Origin: Liopterus haemorrhoidalis
Lineage: Eukaryota; Arthropoda; Insecta; Coleoptera; Dytiscidae
Reading direction: 5' to 3'
NCBI GenBank assembly: GCA_963971575.1
Contig: OZ020611.1
Location: forward strand, 240,584,654-240,648,653
DNA length: 64,000 nucleotides
Both the position numbers and the translations under genes were made by a program. The notes under the pieces are model-generated. The model was not told the DNA's origin. It worked only from the letters and a program-made list of their open reading frames with translations, and did no database searches. Shown one piece after another: positions 42,766 through 53,874 of the stretch; within the stretch, counting starts at the first letter, position 1; each line of letters opens with the position of its first letter.

Positions 42766-43658
42766 TAGGGATGGGAATTTATTTTTGAATATCGATATAT
42801 GCGCGATTCGATATATCGTAAGTGTGATATCGATATTCGATATATATCGAAGTAAAAATATCGATATTTTCGATATATCGAAATAACTATATATATATAT
42901 ATATTACGGTCTTTAAATATCAATTAAAAATATTCCTTACACTGTAAAACCGACTTTAGATTTATTGGTTTTGATCATTATTAAGAAAGTGACATTTCTT
43001 ATAATTTTTTAATACCAACATGTCAATTTCAAAGGTGCAAATTATTGAAATCAAAATTTCGTCTTACAGGCTATTCCAAACGATTAGGTGGAATTAAATG
43101 GAAATTTCGTTATTTTAGGCTGTCACGAAACGAGACCTTGCTTGGGTTATTTCATGTTTCAGGTTTGGTATGTGAAAAATTAAAATTCCAACAGTGAAAC
43201 CATGGAAACGAATGATATATGTCAAATATTTTAATACATTTTTCCATATTTTGAAGACAAAAAAATTAATAAATGGGAAATTTTTATTAAGAATGACCAA
43301 AAATTTAAATGTAATGAAAAGGACATTTTATAATGACAATCAATTTAATCTAGAATTTGCAATGTGAGCATGTTTTTCAAAACTTAACCAAAATGACCAA
43401 AAGTCCGAATTAATTGATAAAAATTACTAGATTTCAAAAATTAGTTCCGCCTAAACGTTTGGAATAGCCTATAGTTTGTTTCTACAAAAGTGAACAGCAT
43501 ATATTTAAATGTAAAAAATATACAAGTATACCGATATTTTGTGCGAATATCGATATTTTGCGCGATATATCGCATTTCAAATATCTATATGAAAATATCG
43601 ATATATTTTTCTAAAGTATCGATATTTTCGATATATCGATATATCGTTCCCAACCCTA
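42766..43658. mobile_element. hAT-like element rich in TATCGATA motifs
   Basis: TAGGGATGGGAA at the left and TTCCCAACCCTA at the right (one mismatch). The 8-bp duplication GTTAATGG is at 42758-42765 and 43659-43666. Subterminal arrays of tatcgatattttcgatatat lie at both sides. It is inserted in the SINE and itself holds a MITE at 43067-43471. Confidence 0.88.
43067..43471. mobile_element. TA-flanked MITE (Tc1/mariner type), copy 1
   Basis: CAGGCTATTCCAAACGATTA then GGTGGAA at the left mirrors ttccgcctaaacgtttggaa then tagcct at the right. TA at 43065-43066 and 43472-43473. Homologous, with many differences, to 52777-53173. Internal palindromic stretch tttccatggtttc-like (gaaaccatggaaacg) is common to both. 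Confidence 0.82.
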
Positions 43659-43720
43659 GTTAATGGACATCAGTAGCTGACCAAATTAAAAAAAAAAAAA
43701 AGAAAAACTACTGGGTTGCC

Positions 43721-44705
43721 TTATAATACATAAAAGGACCTAATTTTGTAACAATCAAGAAATTTTTTTTTTTTAATTTAGAACTTCAGGCAGTGGGTTA
43801 AAATATTCTCGAAATTTTCAAAATGAAAAGATTAGGGCGAGCGGCAAATAGCATTTTGGTTCGCTTCCATTTTTGAAAGATGGTGGATGCTCCTGTTTAG
43901 TTATGAAAAAGCAGTCAATTCAAACAAAAACATTTTATATAGCTTCTTGGTGGGGGGGGGGGAGGTGCTGAAGTACAGGAGCCTCCTCTGGGTGCGCGCT
44001 TGAACGAAACTATTGAAGCTAAATGAAATTATATCTAGTGTAAAGCAACCTTTAAAAACATAAACTTTTTTTGCTCATTTTTAGTCGTTTACTTTGCACG
44101 TGACATTATATTTATTTGTAATTCCATTCACATATAATAATAAAAATCAATTGATACAGCTTTTTCAAGTGAATCTGATCTGGTTTGTCTGGACAGTCCA
44201 TCTATTGATATCAATGGTCGCCCATTGACTTAATTAGTGGATGGAGCGAGTGTCGCCCACATACACATACATGACGTGACAGGACTTGCATGCAGATCCG
44301 GAGGCAGGTGTTCTGGCGCCGGACAAACGTGCATCGGATCATAATTAAAACTATTAATAAACGATTAGAATCAGATTAGATGTAGAACTAGATCATTATT
44401 TTGGATGGACACGTGTCATTTTAAAATTCCGATCACACTTTTGAGGTATTTGTATTTTGATTAGCTACATAAGAGATGCTTTCAATTAATTTGGTAGGAA
44501 AATATAAAGATTCTGTGGTAATTTATGAATTATTCAAGTTTCTAAGTTTATTGTGTTGATACCATGATAAATTAGGTTAATCTGATTCAGTTAAAAATTG
44601 AAGTGAAGTGGCGTAACCAAAATGGCGATCCTGCTCGAAGTGTATACTGCGGAAGAGCAGCGTGTTGTTGTGCGTTTTTTTGCCTGTTATAATATATCCT
44701 ATATA
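43721..44705. other. No gene recognised
   Basis: A G-run (about 43953-43962) and the ctctgggtgcgcgcttg motif shared with 788 lie here. No coding or structural signal beyond that. Confidence 0.4.
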
Positions 44706-46142
44706 GAGCCCATAGGTGTGAAATTATTCATTTTTGAGAAAAGTTATGAGGAAAAAAAAGTTTCGTAATTAAATTTCCTACAAGATAGGATTATTTAGAA
44801 ATTTCAAAAATTGTTAAACTTTCTGCAAAATAGCAATAACTGCTGAAAAAAACACTAAAAAACATGTGTTTGCATTTTACTTTTTTTAATGACTTGTATT
44901 GTACTTAGGACCTCCAAATTTCACCCTGTAAAACTTTATGATATGATAAAACAACACTGTAAATTTCCTTAGGATCGGTTCGATAGGTTTTGCAAAATAA
45001 TTTTGCAATCCAGGATTTGCAAAAAAAATTTGATATTTTTCAAAATATTGCAGGACGCAAAGTGAAGCAGATAGAAAGTTGAAATTTTTTTTACATATAG
45101 AAGAACACTTCACCTTTCATCTGCAATTTGCAGAATTGAAATCGGTTAATTAGGACGAAGTTGGGAATTTTTTAAAACAATGTTAAAAATTTTTCGTTAT
45201 AAATAAATTGAATATCTTTGCAACTACACAACCAAAATTAACTTATAAAAGCTCATTGGAAAGGTCTTTGAAAGAGGATTAAAAAAAAAAAAGTGAGGTT
45301 ATATCAAGAAAAACTCACCTATTGTTTATAACTTTATTGCAAATGACGCTCAACTTTGAAGAGGGGTATCTCGGAAACTAATTGACATAACCTCACTTTT
45401 TTGACATAACCTCATTGGAAAGGTCATTGAAAGACGTTTATAAAAAAAAAAAGTGAGGTTATGTCAATTAGTTTCCGAGATACCCCTCTTCAAAGTTGAG
45501 CGTCATTTGCAATAAAGTTATAAACAATAGGTGAGTTTTTCTTGATATAACCTCACTTTTTTTTTTTTAATCCTCTTTCAAAGACCTTTCCAATGAGCTT
45601 TTATAAGTTAATTTTGGTTGTGTAGTTGCAAAGATATTCAATTTGTTTATAACGAAATATTTTTTTTTAACATTGTTTTAAAAAATTCCCAACGCTGTCC
45701 TAATTAACCGATTTCAATTTCTTGCAAATGAAAGGTGAAGTATTCTTCTATATGTAAAAAAAATTTCAACCTTATATCTGCTTTACTTTGCGTCCTGCAA
45801 TATTTTGCAAAATATCAATTTTTTTTTGCAAATCCTGGATTGCAAAATTATTTTGCAAAACCTATCGAACCGATCCTAAGGAAATTTACAGTGTTGTTTT
45901 ATCATATCATAAAGTTTTACAGGGTGTAATTTGGAGGTCCTAAGTACAATACAAGTCATTAAAAAAAGTAAAATGCAAACACATGTTTTTTAGTGTTTTT
46001 TTCAGCAGTTATTGCTATTTTGCAGAAAGTTTAACAATTTTTGAAATTTCTAAATAATCCTATCTTGTACGAAATTTAATTACAAAACTTTTTTTTCCTC
46101 ATAACTTTTCTCAGAAATGAATAATTTCACAGCTATGGGCTC
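44706..46142. repeat. 1.4-kb fold-back (inverted repeat) element
   Basis: Left arm 44706-45405 (gagcccataggtgtgaaatt ... taacctcactttttt) and right arm 45447-46142 (aaaaaaagtgaggttatgtc ... cagctatgggctc) are near-identical reverse complements of about 700 bp around a ~40-bp loop that repeats part of the arm. An equivalent 64-75-codon frame exists in both arms but has no recognisable domain. No flanking duplication was identified. It could be a fold-back transposon or a head-to-head duplication. Confidence 0.88.
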
Positions 46143-46339
46143 AAAAAGAAAAATAAAAATGATTTTTTTCTTAATTTTTTAATATTTTCAATTTTTAAAC
46201 AATGTTCCCGAACTTTTTGGCGGGGAGGATAAGTCAATTATTGTTATGTGAGTTATTTCGAAGCAATTTCTGCAAAAATTAGCGTGCCCCCTCTCAACAT
46301 CCACATGACGTAGTATTTTTACAGATCCGCCCTGGACTA

Positions 46340-46639
46340 AACTGGATGGCGATTGATGCAACAATTCGACGGGTGGACGAGATGGTTCGAGCTAACAGGC
46401 GGGTTTCAATAGACAGTATAGCAACTGCAATTGGATGTTCTCATGGTTTGGCCTACAAAAAAGCATCTTGGCGGCAAACGTTTCTCGGGTGATAACGATG
46501 TTGAACGAGAGGTACGCATGTACCATAACTGAGACTGCCGCCCAAAGAGTTTTATACAGCAGGCATTGGGGCATTGATAAACAGGCATTAGCGATGGGAT
46601 AAATGTATTAATGTTGGTGGCGACTTTGTTGAAAAATAA
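46340..46639 (+). pseudogene. mariner transposase, both ends joined by deletion
   Basis: The N-terminal HTH part WMAIDATIRRVDEMVRANRR then VSIDSIATAIGCSHGLAYK (46345-46460) is followed after about 85 bases by the C-terminal end KEFYTAGIGALINRH, TAG, RWDKCINVGGDFVEK and TAA at 46637-46639. The catalytic core between them is absent. This is the classic internally deleted mariner. TIRs were not identified. Confidence 0.75.
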
Positions 46640-48250
46640 AACTTATTTTCGGCTAAGTATTTCTTTGAGTATTTTTTTAATAGTCTTGTAACGTTTTAAA
46701 AGAAATTTGTTTATTTTATAAACAAATTTAATACGGTACGCTAATGTACAGCAGCCTACTTTATTAAAATAAGACAATATCGCATAGATTTCGGTAACCA
46801 TGATTACACAATAATATAGAAGTAACAAACAGTATTTTATTATTCGTGAAAATCATTTGGTACGTGGTCAGACCTTCGTTCTCAACAGAAGAATATTCTT
46901 ATACGGTGAAGAGTATTTTAAAGACCTTTAGAGGGATTTGTTTTGAGAACGTAAAGATGAAAAGGACGTTGAGTTCCTACGATTTATTCGGATTTATATT
47001 GCCACAATACAAATTCACTACAGAGAGCCGCATAACATCTTAAGGTAATAATCTAAATTATTGTGTTGTATTGCTTGTATATTTTTGTATAATTGTATGC
47101 GGCGCTTAAAACGCAAGCATTTACCGAGATTTAATGGATATGATCTTATTTTAGGCTCTCCTTCCCAGTATTTCTCCTTTTTCTCTCTCTCTCTCCCTCT
47201 TGGTGCGTCGCAGGAAATATCCAGAGCCAGCTTACGGCATTGGCGTACTGGTTTGGATAATTTGGGGCTGGACGTACCGAGCGTCGAAAGAAGGCAAGGA
47301 TAGAGGAAACTTCAAGAAAAAAATCCAGATAAGCCTTTTTAATCAAAATTATTTGTGTTATTGTTTATATATTGTTTATTTTAAATTTTGAATATCAGTT
47401 GTATATATTTTTTTTATACGTTAGATTTTATTCGGAATGTGTAGGAATTTCGTGACGCTGGTCGACCAACCCGGGAAAGCTTTGTAATCCAGCGCATTCT
47501 GGTAAAATCGCTTTAACCAAATTTACCTTTAATTAATATTTTTATTATTTGTTTGTAATTTATAATATTATTATTCTAAATTTATTTTTGGTATCTATAT
47601 ATTTTATTTACATTTAGATTTTCTATTATAATAAATTTTATTGTTTTTGATATTTACTATATTCAGTTGTTGTTATTGACTTATGTCCCAAATATCTCGT
47701 TTTAGGTTAGGTTTCGCCTAGTGATACTGATTTAATCAGTCTTCGTTAAAATCTAGTCTGTGCGTGGGATCTACAGGTCGGTCCCAATTATTTTATTTCA
47801 GACCAGTTGGCGCCCTTAAATTTTTTTATAATTTCATCTAATTTTGGAACCGCACGACCGTCTCGGCTGTTTAAAGGCTAGCCACAAAAGACTAAATAAA
47901 CCTATAGCCGGTGTTTTATAGGTCACAGTCTTTTGTGATTTTATTACTGATATTCCTTCGTAATTTGTCAATCTTGGACAGATCCATTGATCAATGTCTC
48001 ACTACCGGCCTGATTAACCAAACCGAGATTAATAGAAGAATTGGTTTGGGATGGGTAGCCCTTGGAAATCTGAATCATTTTAAAAGATGATTTCACCATC
48101 TGTGTGAAGCGAAAGGTATTTGGTTAATGTATTTTACCTATAGTGCTGAGACTCTCACCCTCACGCGAAAATCTACCGAAAAACTACGAGTCGTTTAAAG
48201 ATCCATGAAGAGAACGATGATTGGTGTTAAAAAAAAAGTTTTTAAGAATC
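46640..48250. other. No gene; weak LTR-like junction
   Basis: A frame at 46846-47043 and its neighbours have no recognised family. Near 47796-47822 ttatttcagaccagttggcg then ccc looks like an LTR end followed by a TGGCGCCC primer-binding-like octamer. No second LTR, polypurine tract or gag/pol text was found, so a retroelement is only a possibility. Confidence 0.35.
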
Positions 48251-49352
48251 AATGGGCCGTATGAATAAAAATAAGCATAACCTTTTACTTGCAAATTATG
48301 AAGCAAATCCTTGACACAATATGAATAAAAATGCAAGCAAAACCTTCTACTTATAAGTAAGAAGCAAATGCTTTTTTGTAGATCTTTTGCTCAAGACAGA
48401 AGTAAATGGTTATGAATAAAACAGACCTTTTACTTTAAATTATAAGCAAATGCTTCGAAAAACATGCATCTATATATTCATATACTCACTTGTGAAAAAT
48501 TGTTGTAGTGAACTAATTGCCATGGCGGATATTGTGCATTTAAGGAATATGAAACTTTATAAACATCGTTCTTCATCACCTCGTACTGACATAAAAGTTA
48601 GTTTCGTTTTGAACAGGAGAACATAGAGTGTTTAGCTAATAATTTTAAGGTAACTTTTTTTTGTTGAGATATCTAGCTGGACTTGGATTTTAAAGAAGTA
48701 TCGGTGAAGAACTTGGGGTGGAGCAATCCACAGTATCACTGACTGTCAGCAGTGTTGTTGATCAAACAGTTGCACAAGCTGGCAACTGGATTAAATTTCT
48801 TACTTCCCAAAATTTATTAGTGGAGGCGAAAAAAATGTGGCAAAAAAAAATACCGTTTTTCAACCGCAGTTGGTGTCATTGATTGTACACATATAGGGAT
48901 AGAAAAACCATGGAGATGAATATGTCAATCGTAAAGGAAAACCTATGCTAAAAATATACGCAATTTGTGATGCCAGTGAAATGTTCACAAGTGAAGGTGT
49001 AAAGTACCCTGAATCTGTACATGACTTTACACCAATAAAAATAAACTGATATGTCAAACATGGAACTCAGTACAGCACTAGTACAGTTTTGATAGTGTTT
49101 ATAGACTAATTTCAAGTTGACAGCAATCAGAAAGAAGTAGTACGATTTTGATAAATACTGATTTTCAGGTTTCAACATAAACACATCCTCTTGACCTTTT
49201 ACTCACCGGTAGAAGCATTGAGTTCTAAGTAAAAGGTAATCATTATTCATATAAAAAGAAGCAAATGCTTTTACTCCGACCTTTTACTCGAAGCAAATGC
49301 TTTTACTTCTACCTTCTACATATGAGCATTTACTTCAACTTTATTCATACAG
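48251..49352 (+). mobile_element. PIF/Harbinger relic with palindromic subterminal repeats
   Basis: Approximate ends GGGCCGTATGAATAAAAATA and cttcaactttattcatacagc are inverted partners. Between the ends and the coding core, AAGCAAATGCTT and shorter agcaaat or gcttttact variants recur at about 48302, 48364, 48429, 49261 and 49292. This pattern suits transposase-binding sites. The coding relic is at 48522-48990. Confidence 0.7.
48522..48990 (+). pseudogene. Harbinger transposase N-terminal half
   Basis: The ATG at 48522 reads MADIVHLRNMKLYKHRSSSP. After a TAG and frameshift comes GVEQSTVSLTVSSVVDQTVA (HTH), then LTSQNLLVEAKKMWQKK and, in another frame, AVGVIDCTHIGI with the first catalytic Asp, and EYVNRKGKP. 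The VIDCTHxxI..(Y)VNRKG series is the Harbinger DDE start. The second half of the catalytic domain is not found; downstream sequence to 49250 is unrecognised. Broken in at least three places. Confidence 0.78.
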
Positions 49353-50045
49353 CTGAATAACTACGGAAAATAAAAACAAAATTTTAATTGGGCCCCTTTG
49401 TTAAGTGAGTCCTAGATCATTACCTTGCTAGCCTATGCGGAAAAAAGGCCCAAATCTTGTCATTTTTTTCGAGTCTACCCACTGATCGACGAATTTTTAG
49501 CTATCAAAAAATTAAAAAACAAGATTGCTCCAAAAATTTCATAGTTGTAAAAATATTGCGTAGGCGAGACATAAAACTGACCTCCGAAATATTTAATTTT
49601 GTTGACCTGTTTGGTCATGATAATTTATTTGACAAAAAGCCTACAAGCACTTCTTTGTTTTTGGATTTTTTTTGTTTCAGAAATTGTTTAACATAATATA
49701 TGATTAATAAATTTCAAGTATCAACTAAATTATTGGTTTAGAATTAGTATTAAAATATGTTTGGAATTATCTTACGTTGTGTAGGTATATTATTTAACAG
49801 CAGTAAAGTTTTTTAATAGTTATAAAGTTTATTTAAGACAAATAAAACTGTCATAAAATTTCAAATATTAAATTTTGAAACACTTTTAAGATACATAAAA
49901 TATAATCGTTACAAACATGGTAAATAGTCTAAGATATTTATGATCCAGTGACGTAGATAGGAACGCAGGAGAAATTGTTTTTTTTTTAATAGTACAAGTC
50001 GGATATCGTTAGTTGAGCTTTTGAGAATGCGCAATGACAAAATAG
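49353..50045. other. No gene recognised
   Basis: One 79-codon frame (49457-49696) has an AT-driven composition (K, N, F, L) and no recognised motif. Otherwise AT-rich. Confidence 0.4.
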
Positions 50046-51024
50046 CAGGGCCGACGCTAGGATTTGCGAGGCCATGTGCCAGGGCATGTTGACAAGTAAA
50101 ATTTATATTGACGCGGTGGTCAAAAAGGGCTGATTTAATAATGATGGACCACGCAAAATGACGGAATGAACGAGATCAAAATGTAATTTTCCTTACCTGG
50201 TGCTGTCCGCTACCACGCTATGTTTACATATTAGATACTCCTATAATGTTTCAAATGTAAGTATTTTAATGAGGGACAGTGTTGTAATAGATACATTTGA
50301 AAATATATCTAGATACAGATACAGATACTTGAGGAAAAATGTATCTAGATGCAGATACAGATACAATTTTAAAAAGTATCTAGATACAGATACATTTTTT
50401 TTACAATGTATCTAGATACTTCAAGATACTTTTAAGATACTTTCGGAAAAATGAAAACACCACAAAAAAAAAGAAATAACTAGAGCAAGGAATATATTTG
50501 TTCACAATAAAAAATAAGTTATGCACTATTATTAATCTTAAAATAAACACAAATAGCCTTTGAAGCTGTGTGTCAGAAATATTAACTAACTATATTCCTA
50601 TGTAATCTTTAAAAAAATCACTTTTTTATTCCAATTTCAGCGGATATCTCGAACATTTTTTGTTCGCTAATAAATTACTGATTAATAAATAAGTATTTAG
50701 GATGACAAAAATAAAAAAACAATTTTATTTATTATATTTCTTTATTTAATTCACATTTATAAAAGTAATTCTTATTCTTAGATTAGACTTAATGGTTGTT
50801 TTACTTAACCGTTGTTAATAAAATTATTTTATTTTTTTTTTATTTATTATTTTTTTAAATTTATTCAGAGCTGGAAATACAATTACACTTTATTTAAATT
50901 TTATAGATAAAAATAAATTAAATAAATAAATAAATTATAAGTTTGAGAATTATGATAAAATACAAGTTCTTTATATAATTAATTAAATTTTGGAAAACAT
51001 CCTTTTATTTTTTTTCCTTTTTTT

Positions 51025-51940
51025 AGGGTTTTGTAGGTATGACCAAAAAACCCTTATACCGTCATTTTGTCGTCTGTCTGTCTGTCTGTCTGTCTGTTCG
51101 GTAAAAATTGTAGCCAAACGGCTAAACCTAGAGAGTTGAAATTTGGCATGCTTATACAACTCTTTGACCCGCACATAGGAAAAATACTAAAACATCTAAA
51201 AAACATACCCCCCCTAAAAATATAAACAAATATGTGCTCATCGAAAACAAAAATATTTTTTTTAAATTTTGAGTAGGGTATCAAATGAAAGCCCTTAGTA
51301 CGTGGATAAACGATCAAATTTTTATTTTTGCAAAATAAATTATTTTGATGGGATTTTTGCCAAAATTGTGCAAAAAAAAATTTGTCCCACACCCTGTAGC
51401 CCAGATGGTTTAAACTAAAAATCTAAAAAAATTCTAAGTAATGTATATTGGTGTGAACCGAAATAGTACAACAGGAATTTTAGATCAGATTATGTTTTCG
51501 GAAAATAACGCATTTTTTGTGGTTTTTGGTTCACAAAGTACAAAAGTTATACTAATGTAAAACAATCACATGCGTACGATAGCGTAATGGGTTAGAGCAC
51601 TGGTGTCGTAAGTTAAAATGCGCTGGAAACGAAGGGTTTCGAGTTCGAGTACGGAGTGAATTTTATTTTTTCTTTTTTTTTGTATTTTTATGATGTTGAA
51701 ATTATTTTGTCAAAATTCTAGTCATATTTTGACAAATGTTGTATTTAATTTTTAATAGCGTAAATTTAATAACCAGTCTTATTATATGATTAACAGACGA
51801 TAAATTATTTTAAAAATATCTTTCATTTTGCCGTGATTACTACAAAGTAAAATTTGTCCTACACACTCAGCATACCGCCTTCACTTATTATATACCTGCG
51901 AAACCCTGAAATGTGTGAATATTCACACTTCACATCAATT
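51025..51940 (+). mobile_element. GTCT/tRNA-cassette element, copy 5, with empty-site partner
   Basis: Begins AGGGTTTTGTAGGTATGACC after a T-run and ends with hairpin TGTGTGAATATTCACAC, then ttcacatcaatt. Comparison with the uninterrupted locus at 25385-25415 (cctttttttt then aaataaaa) shows insertion between T residues with no duplication. (GTCT)n is at 51071-51099. The body after the cassette is shorter than in copy 4 and shares the tgtcctacacactcagcat block with copy 3b. Confidence 0.92.
51572..51659 (+). other. tRNA-like cassette in copy 5
   Basis: A box TAGCGTAATGGGTTAGAGCA at 51580-51599 and B box GAGTTCGAGTAC at 51641-51652. The spacer includes gctggaaacgaagggtttc, absent from every other cassette. 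The leader caaaagttatactaatgtaa matches copies 3, 6 and 7. Confidence 0.65.
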
Positions 51941-52411
51941 TTTTTAAATAAAAAATAAAAAAAAAATAAAAAATAAAAGAATGTTTTCCAAAATTTAATT
52001 AATTACATATAGAACTTGTATTTTATCATAATTCTCAAACTTATAATTTATTTATTTAATTTATTTTTATCTATAAAATTTTAATAAAATGTAATTGTAT
52101 TTCCAGCTCTGAAAATGGCTGAAGCATGTTTTTACTCCCACCAAGCAAGAAAGAGTTTACTGGTCGCTGATTGGTTAATTTAAACTTAAAATTCAAATAT
52201 CTGAATGATGCTAAATGTATTACCTACTTGAAAAATCGTAAGGACATATTTTGTAAAAAGACCTTGAAAAAGACAAAATAGGAAAGTATCTGCAAAAAGT
52301 ACCTGAAATACAGATACTTAGATACTGATTTAAATATCTAGATACAGATACAGATACATATTTTAAAATGTACCTAGATACATTACAACACTGATGAGGG
52401 ATACATTTATA

Positions 52412-53473
52412 CAATGTTCCATTACTCAACGAAAGTAACCGCGGTTGAAGTTTCCCGTTCCGAAAGTGTACGACATTAACTTTTTCAGGAAAATTGTTAG
52501 GTTTCGGAACGCGGTTACTGAAAATTTTGGTTACTTTTTTGTAACCAAACTAACCGTAGAAATATCGCGGTTAGTGTGGTTATTTCCTCCCACTACAAAC
52601 TTCAGATCTAATGTAAACTACAAAAGGCGGGAATTTCAAAACAATTACAATAAGGCGAGAGTTAAGTGGAGGGAATTAATCGTTTCTTTGTAGTGCAAGT
52701 AGTAAATTATAATATTATTTTACTATAGTCTATAATTAAAACAGTAAGAATGAGTGTAAGTAACTGATTTTTAGTACAGTCTGTTTCAAACGCTTAGGCG
52801 GAACTAAATGGGAATTTCGTTCTTTTAGGTTGTCACGACAAGGCACGTTGCTTGGGATATTTAATTTTTTCACGTTGGAAAGTCAAAATTCAATATTACA
52901 ACAATGAAACCATGGAAACGAATGACCTATGTCAAAATTAAATTATTTTTAATGACAAAAAAATAAATAAATGGGAAATTTCTATTAAGAATGACACAAA
53001 AAATCAAAATATAAAGAAAATGACATTTTAAAATGATATTAACCTTAACCAAACAATATTTATTGTAAGTATGATTTACAAAGCTTAAACAAAACGGCCG
53101 AAAAGCACGATTTAAGCGATGAAAGTAACTAAATTGCAAAATCTAGTTCCGCCTAAGCGTTTGAAACAGACTGTAATATTGATCGATGTCGTGAAAAATA
53201 ATATTGGAAAAATCATATATGTTCTTATATAATGTGCCATTGTAAACAAGTACTAATAAAACAAATATTTTTATTAATAATTTTGTAAGAGAATATCTAT
53301 AACCTATAACGTCCATAAAATGACAGTTCAGTTGTCTGTTTTATCAACTGTGAGGTGTGACTACCGTTCCGTAACTAAAACGCGTTTTCAGGTAACCACT
53401 GGGTAACCACAACTTACCATGACTTTACCGTCACCGCGACCGCGGTAGATAGGTGTGCAGTTACGGAACATTG
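52412..53473. mobile_element. TA-flanked element with aaccgcggtt motifs
   Basis: CAATGTTCCATTAC at the left and GTTACGGAACATTG at the right (one mismatch) with TA outside (52410-52411, 53474-53475). accgcggtt and gtaaccac motifs repeat at both sides. It contains the MITE at 52777-53173 and no recognised protein. Confidence 0.6.
52777..53173. mobile_element. TA-flanked MITE, copy 2 (397 bp)
   Basis: CAGTCTGTTTCAAACGCTTA then GGCGGAACTA at the left is mirrored by TAGTTCCGCC then TAAGCGTTTGAAACAGACTG, nearly 30 bp perfect. TA at 52775-52776 and 53174-53175. Better preserved than its relative at 43067-43471. Confidence 0.9.
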
Positions 53474-53874
53474 TATTAGTGAATGTTACACTATTTTTTT
53501 TTTCTGTGGCATCTATCAATAACAACTTTCGGCTGTGTGATTTTTTCTCGTATTCGGGGAATCATAGCGCTTCACAGCTGATGCAAAGCACCCCACCCGT
53601 TTTCTTCTTTCTAATTTAAGCGCGCTCGAAAACTACATATACAATTTAGATGGGAGTTTGGTGTACGCGAGTACGCGCGGTTCAGAAAGTTCACACCATG
53701 CGCGAGGCCTGTTGGGTCGCGTGGTCATGTGCCACCGCACATGCCTAGCGCCGGTCCTGCAAAAGAGGCACATGGAGATGAAAACCTAGACCGATGTATG
53801 GGTAGGAAGTAGCGGCGATATCTATGTTTAAAAGTTTTTTAATTTTATTTTATTTCTGCAAGAAGACTAATATA

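Larger units (their letters stand above)
42623..43705 (+). mobile_element. tRNA-derived SINE with two nested insertions
   Basis: The head has an A box (ATGGCGTAGTGGTCAGCTC) and a perfect B box (GGGTTCGAATCCC) with tRNA spacing. It is followed by a short body (gtttgtatttgccataaaat) and an A-rich tail at 43687-43705. Target duplication aactactgggtttgcc (42607-42622) and aactactgggttgcc (43706-43720) frames it. Without the inserted hAT-like element the SINE is about 180 bp. Transcription would be by RNA polymerase III, with mobilisation by a LINE. Confidence 0.88.
50277..52393. mobile_element. hAT-like fold-back element, copy 2, with insertion
   Basis: Same ends as 24643-25994 (CAGTGTTGTAATAGATAC .. 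TAGATACATTACAACACTG). The 8-bp duplication ATGAGGGA is at 50269-50276 and 52394-52401. The two hairpin arms (about 50871-51024 and 51945-52110) are separated by a GTCT/tRNA-cassette element exactly at the loop. Confidence 0.93.
50046..53759. mobile_element. Outer hAT-like element of a nested complex
   Basis: CAGGGCCGACGCTAGG at 50046 and CCTAGCGCCGGTCCTG ending 53759 are imperfect inverted ends (14 of 16). Flanks CAAAATAG (50038-50045) and CAAAAGAG (53760-53767) agree at 7 of 8, an aged duplication. Subterminal catgtgcca/tggcacatg motifs also mirror. It encloses 50277-52393 and 52412-53473 and has no coding capacity left. Confidence 0.75.

Noticed and set aside
44886..45113. 75-codon frame repeated in the other arm (45735-45929)
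   Set aside because: The repetition follows from the palindrome; composition is AT-driven and there is no recognised domain.
47796..47822. LTR retrotransposon 5' end with TGGCGCCC primer-binding site
   Set aside because: Only an eight-base match, with no second LTR, polypurine tract or gag/pol text nearby.
49457..49696. 79-codon plus-strand frame
   Set aside because: Lys/Asn/Phe-rich composition expected in AT-rich DNA; no motif and no partner exons.
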